Below, one piece after another: positions 32,690 through 43,865 of a stretch of 64,000 bases of DNA; within the stretch, counting starts at the first letter, position 1, and the number at the start of each line of letters is the position of its first letter. The stretch is from Hanleya hanleyi. Taxonomy: Eukaryota > Mollusca > Polyplacophora > Lepidopleurida > Hanleyidae. The notes below the pieces were generated by a model. It was not told the origin of the DNA and made no database searches. It saw only the letters and a list, made by a program, of their open reading frames with translations. The stretch covers positions 62,001 to 126,000 of the forward strand of contig JAVTVY010036995.1 of NCBI GenBank assembly GCA_036873755.1. Reading direction: 5' to 3'. Both the position numbers and the translations under genes were made by a program.

Positions 32690-33205
32690 AAGATAAAAAA
32701 TACTGGCTAAAGATCTCCGAAACTTCAAGGCAATGCAGGAGAGTTGCTTATGACCAAATATCCAAACCAGTTCAGGGTAACTACGATGAACTGGAACACA
32801 GATTAAACAGATAGAGACTCGGAAAACATTCGGAGTTGCTTTGAGCAACATAACTGAGAGGAATAGAACGAACGTTCACGCTGTCGAACTGAAGCGATTG
32901 TAAGATGTATGCTAATAGAGACCACACAAACAGACGTAAACATCATTTGGAAGATTGCTAGATTGCTAGATTGCTAGAAACCGAGAAGTGGGAGAATTCA
33001 AAGGAATTATGAGGTTCCTGAAAGAAGGAGTGAAAAAAATCGAGCAAAGCACAAGTAATCATTCCCTCCGAAGAATTTCTCTCAAAAGACTATCTGCGCT
33101 GTGACTCAATGGAATATTTCGCAACCAGCCAGAGTAAGATTCACGGGTTGTTATCGATGTGGCGCCAAAAACTACTTCGCCAGGAAGTGCCAGAATAATA
33201 AATAT
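32690..33205 (+). pseudogene. Ty3/gypsy relic: gag with altered zinc knuckle
   Basis: Frames after 32,700 carry capsid-like fragments (AYDQISKPVQGNYDELEH) with stops. At 33,149-33,190 the sequence reads C-YR-C-GAKN-Y-FARK-C, a CCHC nucleocapsid zinc knuckle in which histidine has become tyrosine. The knuckle binds genomic RNA in functional gag, so this copy is inactive. A 9-bp triplication (GATTGCTAG, about 32,954-32,980) lies in the capsid part. Confidence 0.7.
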
Positions 33206-33420
33206 CCCAGAAGTCATATGATCACACAGACTGCATATTTCCAAAAACATCATACGAACCAAAAGTGATCACTGTGATAATTTTTATCCAGCCACGCTTT
33301 TATTGTTGATGTTCATGTAGACATGATGAATGACATGACCAAGCGGACCCTACCATCGGCTTGAGCGGTATCAGATACAAATATTTCAGAACGATGATGA
33401 ATACCAGGGGCCGCCTCTCG
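33206..33420 (-). repeat. Family B, copy 4, inside the gypsy relic
   Basis: It matches the part of family B around CCAAAAGTGATCACTGTGAT and CCAGCCACGCTTTTATTG. It separates the zinc knuckle from the protease and is either an insertion or evidence that family B is related to the gypsy element itself. Confidence 0.65.
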
Positions 33421-33589
33421 GTCTGGATATTATAGATCTGAAAGAACTACAGATTCACGGATGAAGAACAATAATGTGACCCAGCAGATAGAGCAGAAGG
33501 CATCGGCCCAGTAACACAAGGACGGCCCCTCATCTCGATGACCAAGCTGATACTTCTATGGAAAGGAAAACTACGTGTATACCCACGAT

Positions 33590-33735
33590 GTAAGAAATAT
33601 GATGCGGTATACATTAAAGGAACCTTAAATGTCGTAGACGCTACCAACACCATGATACGGTTACAGGTGCCACACGGACTATAGTTTCTGACAGAATATT
33701 TTTTTCAAATTTCCACTTTCCACCCCCCTGAATTA
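33590..33735 (+). pseudogene. Ty3/gypsy relic: aspartic protease remnant
   Basis: One frame reads VYIKGTLNVVDATNTM, the strand preceding the active site. A neighbouring frame then reads VTGATRTIVSDRIF, matching the family pattern DTGATRTI except that the catalytic aspartate codon is GTT (Val). A frameshift and an active-site change therefore both inactivate it. Confidence 0.65.
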
Positions 33736-34199
33736 AGAAATGTGGGAAACGACATCATATCCTGTTCAGAAGGAAGAACCCACAAATACATGGGTAAAGG
33801 GTATTTTGAAATTACCTTTTGTCCCCTGATGCTAAAGCAGGAATTGGCCAGATATTATTGAGAATTGTTATTTACAGAAAGAACCTGGTGTCGGCTGATA
33901 TACTCTTGAGCGAGAGGAAGATTATAAATAAAGAAGTGATACCCCTTCAACAGAAGGAGAGTACTGGCTGTAGATGATACGAATTGTCAGATGATTATTG
34001 ATACGGTTGTCATAAAGGTTCATGAGGACCATAGCTGTTAATAGAAGGTTCCAGAGAAACATTTGTTTGTATTAGCGCCATATTTAATTGATATTCAGAC
34101 TATCAGAAATCAGGTTCAGAGTATTTAACCCTTTCTCAGAGACCTTTATCCTTCATTTGGAAGAAGATTAAGAAAAAGATAACTTTGATGCAGTTCGAA

Positions 34200-35230
34200 T
34201 AGTTCAGTTAATTAACCCCATATCAGACGTTACACGTCAAGCCTCAGATGTACCCCGACCTAAGAGTAGGGAGACAGCGGATATCTCAACACACATGAGA
34301 GATTTTTATATTGAGACGATAACAAAATGGAACCAACAGGATGATGTTTCTGAAGTACTTAGAGACTATGGGAAATTGTCTTCTAAAGACACCTGGGCCG
34401 TACAGATTGTGGAATATACGATATATTCGGGTGATGCAAACTTCATAAAACAACCACCAAAAATACACATTGCCTTCGCTGGGAAATACAAGAAGTCTCT
34501 AGATAACCTACAGAAGCATGGATCTATCAGACCATCAACGTCACCATGGGCTTTGCCCATCGTGTAGTCAAGAAGAAGAGTGGTTCGGTGAGGCTATGCA
34601 TAGATGTTATCCGCCTTACTCTGGTAACCGATAAAGATACTTTTTTTTACTTTCTAGAATCCAAGATTGTCCAAGATGCTGCAACGTGTTTTTTTTTAAC
34701 CTTGATCTTACTTCAGCCTACAACCGAGTTCCTATCCAGAATGGAGACATTTCAAAAACAGAGTTGGTTTTGCGATAGTTCAGTCAGCTTCCAACGATGC
34801 ATCGAAGTAGATCTATCTGTATTTCAGTGGGTCTCGCGTTCCTTGTACCGGTCTAATCGTCATTTAAGGAAAACACAATAGGTGACTACATGTAGGGGAC
34901 CTTGTTAAACCTGGAAAAGCTACTCAACAAGCTGTATTGCACACGGTGTTCCCGGTTTGAAGATCCTTACATGACGAACTTCCCGCAGGCCTAACCTGGA
35001 TGATGTTGCAATTCTTGGCCGTACGTTTGCGGAACACACGCAGAGACTTTTACATTACTAAAGCTTGCCAAGCTAAAACTTAAGCCAGATAAATGTGGTT
35101 TGATGAAGAAGGAATTGGAGTTCCTTGGACACGTTATTTCTGATAATGGAATTCGCCCAAATGAGGAAAATGTGAAGAAGAAACCTGGCCCTCCCCGAAG
35201 TATGTCGCCGAAGTCAGAGGAATCATGCTT
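34200..35230 (+). pseudogene. Ty3/gypsy relic: reverse transcriptase
   Basis: Recognisable order: linker PDLRVGRQ, then DYGKLSSKDTW, then FIKQPPKIHIAFAGKYKK, RPSTSPWALPIV, VKKKSGSVRLCIDV, LTSAYNRVPIQNGD, LDDVAILGRTF (the YxDD region, with Leu for the aromatic), and LKLKPDKCGLMKKELEFLGH. These blocks are spread over all three frames with stops, so the gene has decayed by frameshifts. The same linker and RT start recur on the minus strand at 44,890-45,390 and 40,110-40,569, so the two relics are one family. Confidence 0.85.
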
Positions 35231-36120
35231 AGGCCCCTATAAAGATAAGGTGTGAAAGATTAACAAGATTAGTGATATGACTGCCTGAGGGGTTTGTACT
35301 GACAGCGGTACACTCGAGAAACTGTTTCAGCAGGCGGGTGTCAAAGTCTAGATTATGGCAGTTGGAAAGTGAAAGCAGAGATCCTTGAGATTCAACCCAA
35401 AGCGACTTGTAAATGTCACAACATTTTCAAATACATTTTCCCAGAAGACAACATAATTAAAGCGGAAATCAACTGTATTGAGAAGATTAGTCTTTAGGTA
35501 GTCGGCCGTCAACACAACGCGATCCATTTGGTGCCTGGTCAGACCAGACGCAACGGAAAGTATATTACAGGCTCAGAGTGAAGACGAGAGAGCGATGGCA
35601 GGCAGGAGAAAGGCTTATGACCAGCCGAGGGAGAATCGTTCTAAGGACAGATTCCCATGTGTCCTGTGAGTAAACAGTAAATTTTGTAAATCGTGTAAAA
35701 CGAGTTGCCTTTCTACAGCAAGAAGTTTGTTCTAAGAAAATCAGCTTGTAGCACCCTGTTTTAATATTTCTATACCAGTGCTGAAGGTATGCTAATTGTT
35801 TGACAACTATTCGGAACTCACAAACCACAGGTACTCATGTAAAGAAGGGTGGTAATACGGAAAGAGGAAGAAGTGTGGAGTAGAAGTCGGGGGAAGCTTA
35901 AAAGTCTTGAATGCAAAAAACTTAAGGTATCCTGGTATCCAGCTATCCAACGAATGACTGAGTATGTCGATCTAATTCGAAACAAGGATAGGGTACCTCG
36001 GCAGCATGAGACAGGCCTTTCCACAAAATATAACCTGAATGAGACGCATCCGGATCGTCCTGAAATGAGCTCGAGTTCTAAAGCAGCTGAGACGCCATGG
36101 GTACAGGGCTATGCTATGTC
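35231..36120 (+). pseudogene. Ty3/gypsy relic: RNase H end and spacer
   Basis: Only the end of RNase H is recognisable, VVGRQHNAIHLVPGQTRR at about 35,498-35,551, corresponding to the GxxHxNADxLSR pattern. Then come an AT-rich stretch (35,655-35,830) and a hydrophilic plus-strand frame (35,849-36,130) that probably belongs to the spacer before the integrase. Confidence 0.5.
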
Positions 36121-36899
36121 GACGCTTTGAAAGAAGCAGTTGGAGGACCCTGCCATAGAACATGTTCCAAGATGGTACGAGGAAGATGGATGGCCCTCTG
36201 TATCAGACGTGTGTGCATCGAGTGCAGCCTTCAGATATTATTGGAATTCATGCGAGTCTCGAGGTAAATGATGGGTATTGTTCCGAAGATTTGCACGCAA
36301 GAACGCGACAGTCAGTCATTGTCAGTTTCTGGTACCCAGAAGTATGAGAGGTGACATACTGAATCAAACGCACGATTCCATCCTTGCAAGGCTTTTAGGG
36401 CGAAAAAAACCTTCCTGAGCAAACAATGCAGATATTTTCATTGGCGGAAACTACGAGAGGATATGGACATCTAGGTACGTCGTTGTGACACTTGACAAGT
36501 CACCCATATCTACTCTTAGAGCACCTCTAGATAGGCTTTCAATAGGCATTTCAGGATGTCTTCCGGAGATGGAGCGAGTGAATTAGTACAGGTGCTCGGG
36601 TAATTCTAAGTAAAGTAATTGGCAGGTATGGTTGTCCTTTAGCTTTGCACAGTGATCCGGGTTCCAATTTTTAGAGAACTCTGTAAACTAGTGGAAATTC
36701 GGAAAACTCGAACGATGTACAGATATCCCAAATGCAACCGAAAAATCGGGCAATTGAACCGAACCATAGTGCGCATGATTAGGACCTAATTAAGAAATGA
36801 ACAAGAAAACTGGGACCTGTTCCTGAGATGTTTGGTCACAGATAATATAGGCACCCCTCGGGGCGGGACAGGGTTGAAACCATACTCATGCTTGGACGA
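36121..36899 (+). pseudogene. Ty3/gypsy relic: integrase N-terminus and core
   Basis: The frame beginning about 36,130 reads KKQLEDPAIEHVPRWYEEDG, YYWNSCESRGK, a TGA stop, then FARKNATVSHCQFLVPRSM and ILARLLGRKKTFL, the zinc-binding N-terminal region. The core follows, with LHSDPGSNF-like residues (the second catalytic aspartate) at about 36,645-36,680 and GQLNRTIVRMIRT further on. Stops and frameshifts are frequent. The coding sequence is cut at 36,899 by a 36-bp repeat array. Confidence 0.75.
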
Positions 36900-37511
36900 A
36901 AAGTAAGACGCGATAGAGGCAGAGGCGATAATCGGTAAGTAAGACGCGATAGAGGCAGAGGCGATATTCGGTAAGTAAGACGCGATAGAGGCAGAGGCGA
37001 TATTCGGTAAGTAAGACGCGATAGAGGCAGAGGCGATATTCGGTAAGTAAGACGCGATAGAGGCAGAGGCGATATTCGGTAAGTAAGACGCGATAGAGGC
37101 AGAGGCGATATTCGGTAAGTAAGACGCGATAGAGGCAGAGGCGATATCGGTAAGTAAGACGCGATAGAGGCAGAGGCGATATTCGGTAAGTAAGACGCGA
37201 TAGAGGCAGAGGCGATATTCGGTAAGTAAGACGCGATAGAGGCAGAGGCGATATTCGGTAAGTAAGACGCGATAGAGGCAGAGGCGATATTCGGTAAGTA
37301 AGACGCGATAGAGGCAGAGGCGATATTCGGTAAGTAAGACGCGATAGAGGCAGAGGCGATATTCGGTAAGTAAGACGCGATAGAGGCAGAGGCCATATTC
37401 GGTAAGTAAGACGCGATAGAGGCAGAGGCGATATTCGGTAAGTAAGACGCGATAGAGGCAGAGGCGATATTCGGTAAGTAAGACGCGATAGAGGCAGAGG
37501 CGATATTCGGT
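36900..37511. repeat. 36-bp minisatellite, seventeen copies, inside the integrase
   Basis: The unit is GTAAGTAAGACGCGATAGAG plus GCAGAGGCGATATTCG. Seventeen copies are nearly perfect; one (about 37,141) lacks a base, and a few single-base variants occur (for example GATAATCG in the first and GGCCATATTC near 37,390). Every plus-strand frame meets a stop in each unit, while two minus frames stay open for 186 and 279 codons. Near-identity implies recent growth in a long-dead gene. Units are contiguous with no spacers, so this is not a CRISPR array. Confidence 0.98.
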
Positions 37512-37715
37512 AAAGCTATTTCCGATAATCAAGATGAGATGACTTCCTATGGCAAATACACAGAAGCAACTGAACTTGTGGTAAACTGTCAAAAGAAGAC
37601 GTATGATGCTAATACCCTGTGGCACAGGTACAAACTAGGAGATTACGTTTGGTACTATCATGAGAAACGAGAGAAGGGAAACAGTGTCGAAATGAAAGTT
37701 CATAGTTGATACCAG
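37512..37715 (+). pseudogene. Ty3/gypsy relic: integrase C-terminus
   Basis: Immediately after the array, one frame reads SYGKYTEATELVVNCQKKTY, then WHRYKLGDYVWYYHEKREKG, the conserved KxGDxVWxYxxxRxKG stretch at the end of gypsy integrases. It stops at about 37,708. The array therefore lies between two parts of one former gene. Confidence 0.75.
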
Positions 37716-37814
37716 GTACCAGGACCCTAGTGATGTGAGAGTACCACACATCCACATCCATGATTGATAACGATGATGGGATCACGGCGATGATAAAGAT
37801 GTTGGGACAACGGA

Positions 37815-37862
37815 TGATGATGATGATGATGACGATGATGAAGACGATGATGATGATGATGA
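37815..37862. repeat. GAT trinucleotide microsatellite
   Basis: An interrupted (GAT)n run with GAC and GAA variants. It causes the hydrophobic minus-strand frame at 37,609-37,914. Confidence 0.9.
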
Positions 37863-37929
37863 TCCCTGGCAGATTCACCATGGTGACCAGAGTAGGATCC
37901 AATGTCCTAACCACGGGTTAACCAGATAA

Positions 37930-38285
37930 GAGATGTGCATAGAGAAGCCAACCTGAAGGAGACATAACAGATATTGAATTAATATTGTCTCGATTGAATG
38001 CACATTGTTGCCGAGAATAGCTGACACTTATGTGGGCGACAGTGTGACGACTTGGTACTTTGATGTAACAAATTTCTCCTGTTAATATTTCCAGTAAAAT
38101 TACTGCTGAAATTGTTGACTAACGTCTGTTCCCGTATATTATTGCATATATCATATGTGACATAATATTGTCACGGTCAACCAGTACTTCGATCCCTGAG
38201 AGAAATACCCTGGTGAACGATCAGGATGACAATTAATATATATATCTATGAATTACCTTTGATTTATCAATTCTGACACCGCCGG
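37930..38285. other. Stretch without recognised features
   Basis: No gene, LTR match or repeat relationship was identified. Confidence 0.4.
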
Positions 38286-38289
38286 TTTT

Positions 38290-38800
38290 CAGTGGAAGGT
38301 GCATTTAACCAAATACACGATTCAGCCGTCGCCGTCGTATTCAGCCGTCGCCCAGTAACACATTCCGCGTCCATAATCCAAAGACTTAATAAAAATAACA
38401 ACTTTAGAACCAAATACAGAGAAAAACTTAGTATACAAAACATAGGCTTGTTTCCTCCAAGAGAGAAACGGTCAACAGTTTTCAATGATGCTGGCAAGAC
38501 ATCATGATGTTCCAAAAATATCAAGTTCGTATCGCTGATCAGTTTTCGTAATCCATATAATTTTCGTTATCTCAGTCACATTTTGATTGGAACTGTTCAT
38601 ATGAACATCATGCGTATGTTGGAGTACATGAGTTCATACGGCCCCTAGCCCAGAGTCAAACGGAATTGGACACAAGTTACGAAACGTAACTCTATAGTTG
38701 TTGATCGCTACGCTCGTATTTTGCTACCAGCATGCGATAGATATCGCAAATTTTGATAAACTTTGAGTGAAGGCGCTTGGTGCTATAGCCATAACTTTTA
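38290..38800 (-). pseudogene. Family P tail and RT end, minus strand
   Basis: The tail runs from about 38,330 (with a small duplication of TTCAGCCGTCGCC) to the stop region GGCCCCTAGCCCAGAGTCAA near 38,640. It continues into the reverse transcriptase end to about 38,800 (thumb residues in broken frames). Confidence 0.7.
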
Positions 38801-38929
38801 TAAGAATCTTAAATCGATGATAATATTTTATTCATCTCAATTGTACTGGAGCAACACCAGGATAAACATCATTATTACTGTAATAATCAATATACTTCAT
38901 AAATATTCATAGGCGAAGGCAGAAATTAC

Positions 38930-39155
38930 AAGCGTCTAGTCCGTCATTCATAATCCAGCCGTCGTCCATTAGAGAATATCCGCGTCCATAATCCAAAGAC
39001 CTATTCCATTTTCCATATAACAGTATTAGCACCTAATTCAAAAAGACAATCATAGTATACATAAACATAGGCTTGTTTCCTGCAAGAGAGAAGCGGTCAA
39101 CAGTTTTCAATGATGACGGCAAGACATCATGATGTTCCAAAAATATCAAATCCGC
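38930..39155 (-). mobile_element. Family P tail, minus strand, joined head-on to an RT fragment
   Basis: The tail begins with ACAAGCGTCTAGTCCGTCAT and ends at ATGATGTTCCAAAAATATCA. The next bases belong to the plus-strand catalytic region of another copy, an inverted junction without spacer. Confidence 0.75.
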
Positions 39156-39625
39156 TACATAGGCGATCTTCTCAGTGTGTATAATCGCCATACAAATGAC
39201 GCAGTGAAGGATATATTTCTACCTTCACTGGATTTGCCGGAAACTACAGATAGCACTGTCATATTTACACCTGTATCTCTCTATAAAATTGAAGCGGGCC
39301 TTCTCACTCGTCGACTTTACGAAAAGAGAAATGATTACAATTTCGACATCGTAAGCTATCCTCTTCTGGACAGTAAAATTTCAGTGAGACCTGCATATGG
39401 CGTATCCATATCGCGCCTAGTAGCATTTGTAAAATGTGACAATTTTAATCAATTTCACAAAACGCTATCGCAAAAACTTATAAAACAGTGCTATACCAGC
39501 AAGAGCCTCAACACAAAGTTTCTTAAATTTAGCGAGACATATCGCATGCTGATAGAACAAAATACGAGAATTGTGTGCAAGATTTATGGCGTTAAGTTTC
39601 GTAACATGTCTAAATCCGCTTAACT
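39156..39625 (+). pseudogene. Family P RT palm-thumb fragment, catalytic site YIGD
   Basis: This is the longest continuous family P coding piece, about 155 residues in one frame: RYIGDLLSVYNRHTNDAVKD, LPETTDSTVIFTPVSLYK, LLTRRLYEKRNDYNFDIVSY, AYGVSISRLVAFVKCDNF and KFSETYRMLIEQNTR. The first catalytic aspartate is glycine (YIGD for YIDD), which should abolish activity, yet the rest of the frame is open. It ends at a TAA near 39,621. The start is supplied by unrelated tail sequence at the inverted junction. Confidence 0.85.
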
Positions 39626-39628
39626 CGA

Positions 39629-39791
39629 TGTGGAGGCTAAGAATGTCCGGTGGCTACGAGTGTCCGGCTCCTATCTTTCAACCCAGTTAAGACATTTTTC
39701 TCCACATTGGAGATAAGTGCCCGTCCTTAGTTGCAATAGAAAATGATATGAAAAGGGACACTAATCTCCAGGACACTTTTATCCATCACAC
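39629..39791 (+). mobile_element. Family E MITE, copy 2, inserted in family P
   Basis: It interrupts family P between the stop region (TAAATCCGCTTAACTCG) and the tail (GCATCACTGAAAACTGTTGA, from 39,794). The copy at 18,138 is in the opposite orientation. The inverted ends are about 20 bp. This dates family E activity after this family P insertion. Confidence 0.8.
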
Positions 39792-39793
39792 CG

Positions 39794-39985
39794 GCATCAC
39801 TGAAAACTGTTGACCGCTGCAGTCTTGCAGAAAACTAGCCTGTGTTCATGTATACTATGATTTTTGTTAATTTGGTTCTAAATTGCTATTATATGAATTA
39901 GGTCTTTGGATTAGAGACTTGGAAATTTTTAACAGACGTCCGCTGAATTTTGAATGACGGAATAGACGCTTACATTTTGCATTAA
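39794..39985 (+). mobile_element. Family P tail after the MITE
   Basis: The tail resumes at GCATCACTGAAAACTG and runs to GACGCTTACATTTTGC with moderate divergence, completing the copy begun at 39,156. Confidence 0.7.
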
Positions 39986-40109
39986 TTTTCTGTGTTGGCG
40001 CTGCTGTACTATCAGTAAGATCTATCCCGTTGTTATCTGACGCTGGTATTCCGCAAGTTTATTCTCCGCTGTTCGTATATAGTTTCGGTCTCGGATTATA
40101 AACCGGCAT

Positions 40110-40569
40110 TCATCTTTGGGCTATCCCATGATAACCGCTCCCCTTAATCGGGTAGAAGAGACACAAGACCAACTTAACCACAGATAGACGTAGTTCGATA
40201 TACATCGCTGGGAGATATTGTGTACACCCAGACGCCAAATTTCGTCACAAATGTGGTTTGGGGAATTTCTTCCTTCTTAATATGAACTTGGTTGTAGGCT
40301 GATCTATGATCTAGGATAGAAAAACATGTCACACCCTCAATCGGGTCAAGTGGAAAGGAATCTCTATGCGTTAAGACGGCGAAAATCTATGCATGGCCTT
40401 ACTGGACCAGATTTCTTCCTAACACTATAGGTGAAAACGGGGATGACGTTGACGGTCTGGCGTTCTGTAGGTTCTCTAGGGCCTTCTTGTCTTTCTCAGC
40501 GAACGCCATGGGTAGTGTTCTTGGTGGCTGCTTGATAAGTTCTGCATTACCTGTCTCATCAAATCGGTA
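40110..40569 (-). pseudogene. Ty3/gypsy pol relic 2, downstream half (RT)
   Basis: Read leftward from 40,569, the minus strand gives YRFDETGNAELIKQPPRTLP, AFAEKDKKALENLQ, RPSTSSPFSPIVL and, after stops, DHRSAYNQVHIKKEEIPQTT and FVTKFGVWVYTIS. This is the start of the reverse transcriptase. Its upstream half (linker ending DEYDLGC) lies at 44,890-45,390, so one pol gene has been split by the LTR element between. Confidence 0.85.
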
Positions 40570-41290
40570 TGTAGGATACTCTAATTATCAGACTACGATA
40601 CAATAAACCAGAGTACACAGAGTTCAGTAGGATTATTAACGATGCATTTATTCTGATTCTATAAACAGGTATGTAGCACACATATGAGATACAATGTACT
40701 TAATGTGCAATGGGTGATGTTATATACCCTAAAACCGTGATCTTACAGTACCCTATTAACCGGTGACCAACCAGTCTATTATGTTGCTATGATGTTATTG
40801 TCGTTGCATGTCTGATAGCAACCAACAAATCACATGGCCAGCAAATTTTATATGTGGTGCCTTGCCCATTCCATCATGTTGCTAGGAATTACTGACATCG
40901 ACATATCCAAAGAAAGATTATTTTCCTTGGAACACACTCCGAATAGCCTCAGCATAATTGTTCAATCAATGAGTAGGTTTTACGGATCAATCCTGATTTC
41001 CAATATTAAATCGCTTTTTATAATACACAGCAGATCAATAGATTTCCCAGGTTAAACCATACTTCCATCTTGGGTCGCTCTCTGAGAAATTCTGCTGTCA
41101 GACCCAAAATATGTTCGGCTTACCTCTGGCACATCACGAACGCAGTGGGTGCATCTCATGATGACCAGAACCGAACGGAGCCTGCACGCAACCCCGCTGC
41201 AAGACAAACCATGTGGGACTATTCGCCTGGTTATAAAGACCTGCCCTCTCACACTAGCCTACCCACCTCACTGGGATGGCTCTATGACCA
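40570..41290 (-). mobile_element. LTR copy 1 (truncated)
   Basis: It begins TGTAGGATACTCTAATTA (plus orientation) and matches the first about 720 bp of the LTRs at 41,434 and 43,866, then breaks off at CTATGACCAT. Next comes sequence matching the element interior (from about 41,304, CTTGATCCTCACTATCACCC). A deletion removed the rest of this LTR and most of an internal region. Frames of 73 and 79 codons recur in all three LTRs and are not evidence of a protein. Confidence 0.85.
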
Positions 41291-41433
41291 TCTGCATCCA
41301 CTGGCTTGATCCTCACTATCACCCTGGAATCCCAGTGGTAGCCTTTCTTGAGACATGGGTGGTCACCGTTAACATTACAGTTTAATATCCTACACCAAAT
41401 TAATATACTCGTTTGTACTCTTGACACCAAAAA
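41291..41433 (-). mobile_element. Internal leader fragment between LTR 1 and LTR 2
   Basis: It matches 43,720-43,865, the leader and primer-binding region next to LTR 3, except that part of the primer-binding sequence is lost (CTTGACACCAAAAA remains). Confidence 0.8.
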
Positions 41434-42533
41434 TGTAGGCTACTCTAATTAGCAGACTACCATAAAATAAACCAGAGTACACAGAGTTCAGTAGGAATAT
41501 TAACGATGCATTTATTCTGATTCTATAAACAGGTATGTAGCACACAGATGAGATACAATGTACTTAATGTGCAATGGGTGATGTTATATACCCTAAAACG
41601 GTGATCTTATGAACCCTATTAAACGGTGACCAACCAGTCTATTATGTTGCTATGATGTTATGTCGTTGCATGTCTGATAGCAACCAACAGATCACATGGC
41701 CAGCAAATTTTATATGTGGTGCCTTGCCCATTCCATCATGTTGCTAGGAATTACTGACATCGACATATCCAAAGAAAGATTATTTTCCTTGGAACACACT
41801 CCGAATAGCCTCAGCATGATTGTTCAATCAATGAGTAGGTTTTACGGATCAATCCTGATTTCCAATATTAAATCGCTTTTTACAATACACAGCAGATCAA
41901 TAGATTTCCCAGGTTAAACCATACTTCCATCTTGGGCCGCTCTCTGAGAAATTCTGCTGTCAGACCCAAACTACGTTCGGCTTACCTCTGGCACATCACG
42001 AACGCAGTGGGTGCATCTCATGATGACCAGAACCGAACGGAGCCTGCACGCAAACCCGCTGCAAGACTAACCATGTGGGACTATTCGCCTGGTTATAAAG
42101 ACCTGCCCTCTCACACTAGCCTATCCCACCTCACTGGGATGGCTCTATGACCATTTCACCTATTTTCTGTTTACAACCGATAAATACTGACCAGGTCATG
42201 TCACCTATACCTATCCTCTACATGCAGTATAAACAGAAGATTTCCTTCTGGTCAACGGTAAACATGAACACCCACAGCATTGATAACACTGTGACAAATC
42301 CTGGTGATAATGATATTTTGAAGAAATCCGGTATCGCCACATACTTTAACACATCTAGATACGGGTCTTTACATGTAAAAACATAGATCACCAATCACCA
42401 ATCTGTATGGTGAAAGCTATATCTAACAGAACTCGGACAAAAAGCAAAATAAAGTACTAGTAACACTAAGCTAATCAAAATATTAAGAAAATGACCTAAC
42501 TATAATTATCAAAAAAAATTAGAGCCGGTCACA
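41434..42533 (-). mobile_element. LTR copy 2 (3-prime LTR of the gag-bearing element)
   Basis: About 1,100 bp, TGTAGGCTAC at the left and GCCGGTCACA at the right, giving TG...CA on either strand. It differs from LTR 3 by scattered substitutions and an extra block around 42,258-42,340 (CATGAACACCCACAGCATTG). On the minus strand it is preceded by a purine-rich stretch (AAAAGTGAGGGTGAG), the expected polypurine tract. Confidence 0.85.
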
Positions 42534-43865
42534 CTCACCCTCACTTTTGTTTACTCTGCCCTCAGATAAACTAAACCCTAATCTTGTCTCCTATCACTTA
42601 CTGGGTAAATCGGACAACAGATGGTTCCGAGAAGAACTTTCCACGTTTTATTTTCAAGTGTTCTGCAAGGCCACCCATCATCATGATAATACCACGCGTT
42701 TCTCAATAACTGACCAGAGCACTCGGGCAACTCATTTTAAGACAGTTGACAGGACTCGCTGTTGCTAACATCGACATTCATCATGCCGTGGTGGCTGATG
42801 GTAATTTCAGTAGTAGTATACTCCAGCTGAACCTCTCCACTTTAAACATCTACAGGTACCATTACTCCAACCCTGGTTCTAGGCTTTAGTCAAACATCCT
42901 TCTTCATAATGTTGACCAGTTTAACGTAAAATGAGCCACTTGTATACAAGTGTGCCCATCTGGAGAGAATTACCTTGCAATAGAGAGGCCAGTGGTTCTA
43001 CCAAATCACAGGGCCCACAGTGTGTCCTACCACGTGGACATCACTAGCGAGTATGTACCGACCAACGGACATCACCGTCTTCAGCGCTGGTACCCCGATC
43101 AACCACAGCAACACGACAAACCACAGCAACACGACAAACTCCGACTGCAACAGAGAGATTCCTGTGGCACAGGAAACAGACCAGCGTACCGTGGCAATTG
43201 CTGCAATACATTAGTCACTATTTTGGACCCTCCCTGCTGCTATTCTCGAACTATCCTATCTATAAGTTTTACAAGTGCATGGGAAAAGCCTGACAAAATT
43301 TCTCCTTCTCTCTGCTATCTTTCGTTAAAAAACCTCAGAATCTCGGAGGGTATCAATCTTTCCCCATATACTTCTCTCAGGGCCTTCAACAATTCCTATG
43401 CAGTATTCATTCTTGAAAAATACCTAACCTCAAACCGGGCAGGGCCATCTAAATGTGATACCAGGAAGTCAACAGTCTCCCTGTACCCTAAACTAAGGGA
43501 CTGAACTACTGACTTGGCGTCCTGTACCAAGTCTTCAATAATAGATTGTCCTGAAAATCTTTTCAACTTTCTCTGTCTTGGAATGTTGACTGTCACGGGG
43601 GTCCGCTCTGCTACAGCCTGGCCCTGCAATGATAGCAGGAGCCCTCTATCATTCTGGCTCCAGCCGAAGTGCCTCCAGCTTCCCTCGGGGATACCTCCAG
43701 GTATTCCACTGATTTTCTTCCACTGCCTTGATCCTCACTATCACCCTAGAATCCCAGTGGTAGCCTTTCTTGAGACATGGTTGGTCACCGTTAACATTAC
43801 AGTTTAATATCCTACACCAAATTAATATATTCTTTTGAGCTCTATCCCACTTCTGACACCAAAAA
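42534..43865 (-). pseudogene. Interior of a short Ty3/gypsy-like element, gag only
   Basis: On the minus strand the primer-binding site TGGTGTCAGAAGTGGGAT lies just inside LTR 3 (about 43,843-43,860). A gag frame starts about 43,629 and reads IPRQRKLKRFSGQS, VDFLVSHLDGPARFEVRYF, then in another frame LLKALREVYGERLIPSEILR with one stop. This is the capsid region of gypsy elements. The interior is only 1.33 kb and I find no reverse transcriptase or integrase, so the element is non-autonomous. The region 42,950-43,250 encodes no recognised domain; two 15-bp repeats (ACCACAGCAACACGACA) cause part of the plus-strand frame. Confidence 0.8.

Noticed and set aside
36900..37511. Regular 36-bp repeats as a CRISPR array
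   Set aside because: Units are contiguous with no spacers, and the context is eukaryotic retroelement DNA.
36786..37625. 279- and 186-codon minus-strand frames with 12-residue repeats (SIASYLPNIASA-like)
   Set aside because: They are translations of the 36-bp minisatellite in two phases; one missing base moves the product from one pattern to the other. Flanks are integrase on the opposite strand.
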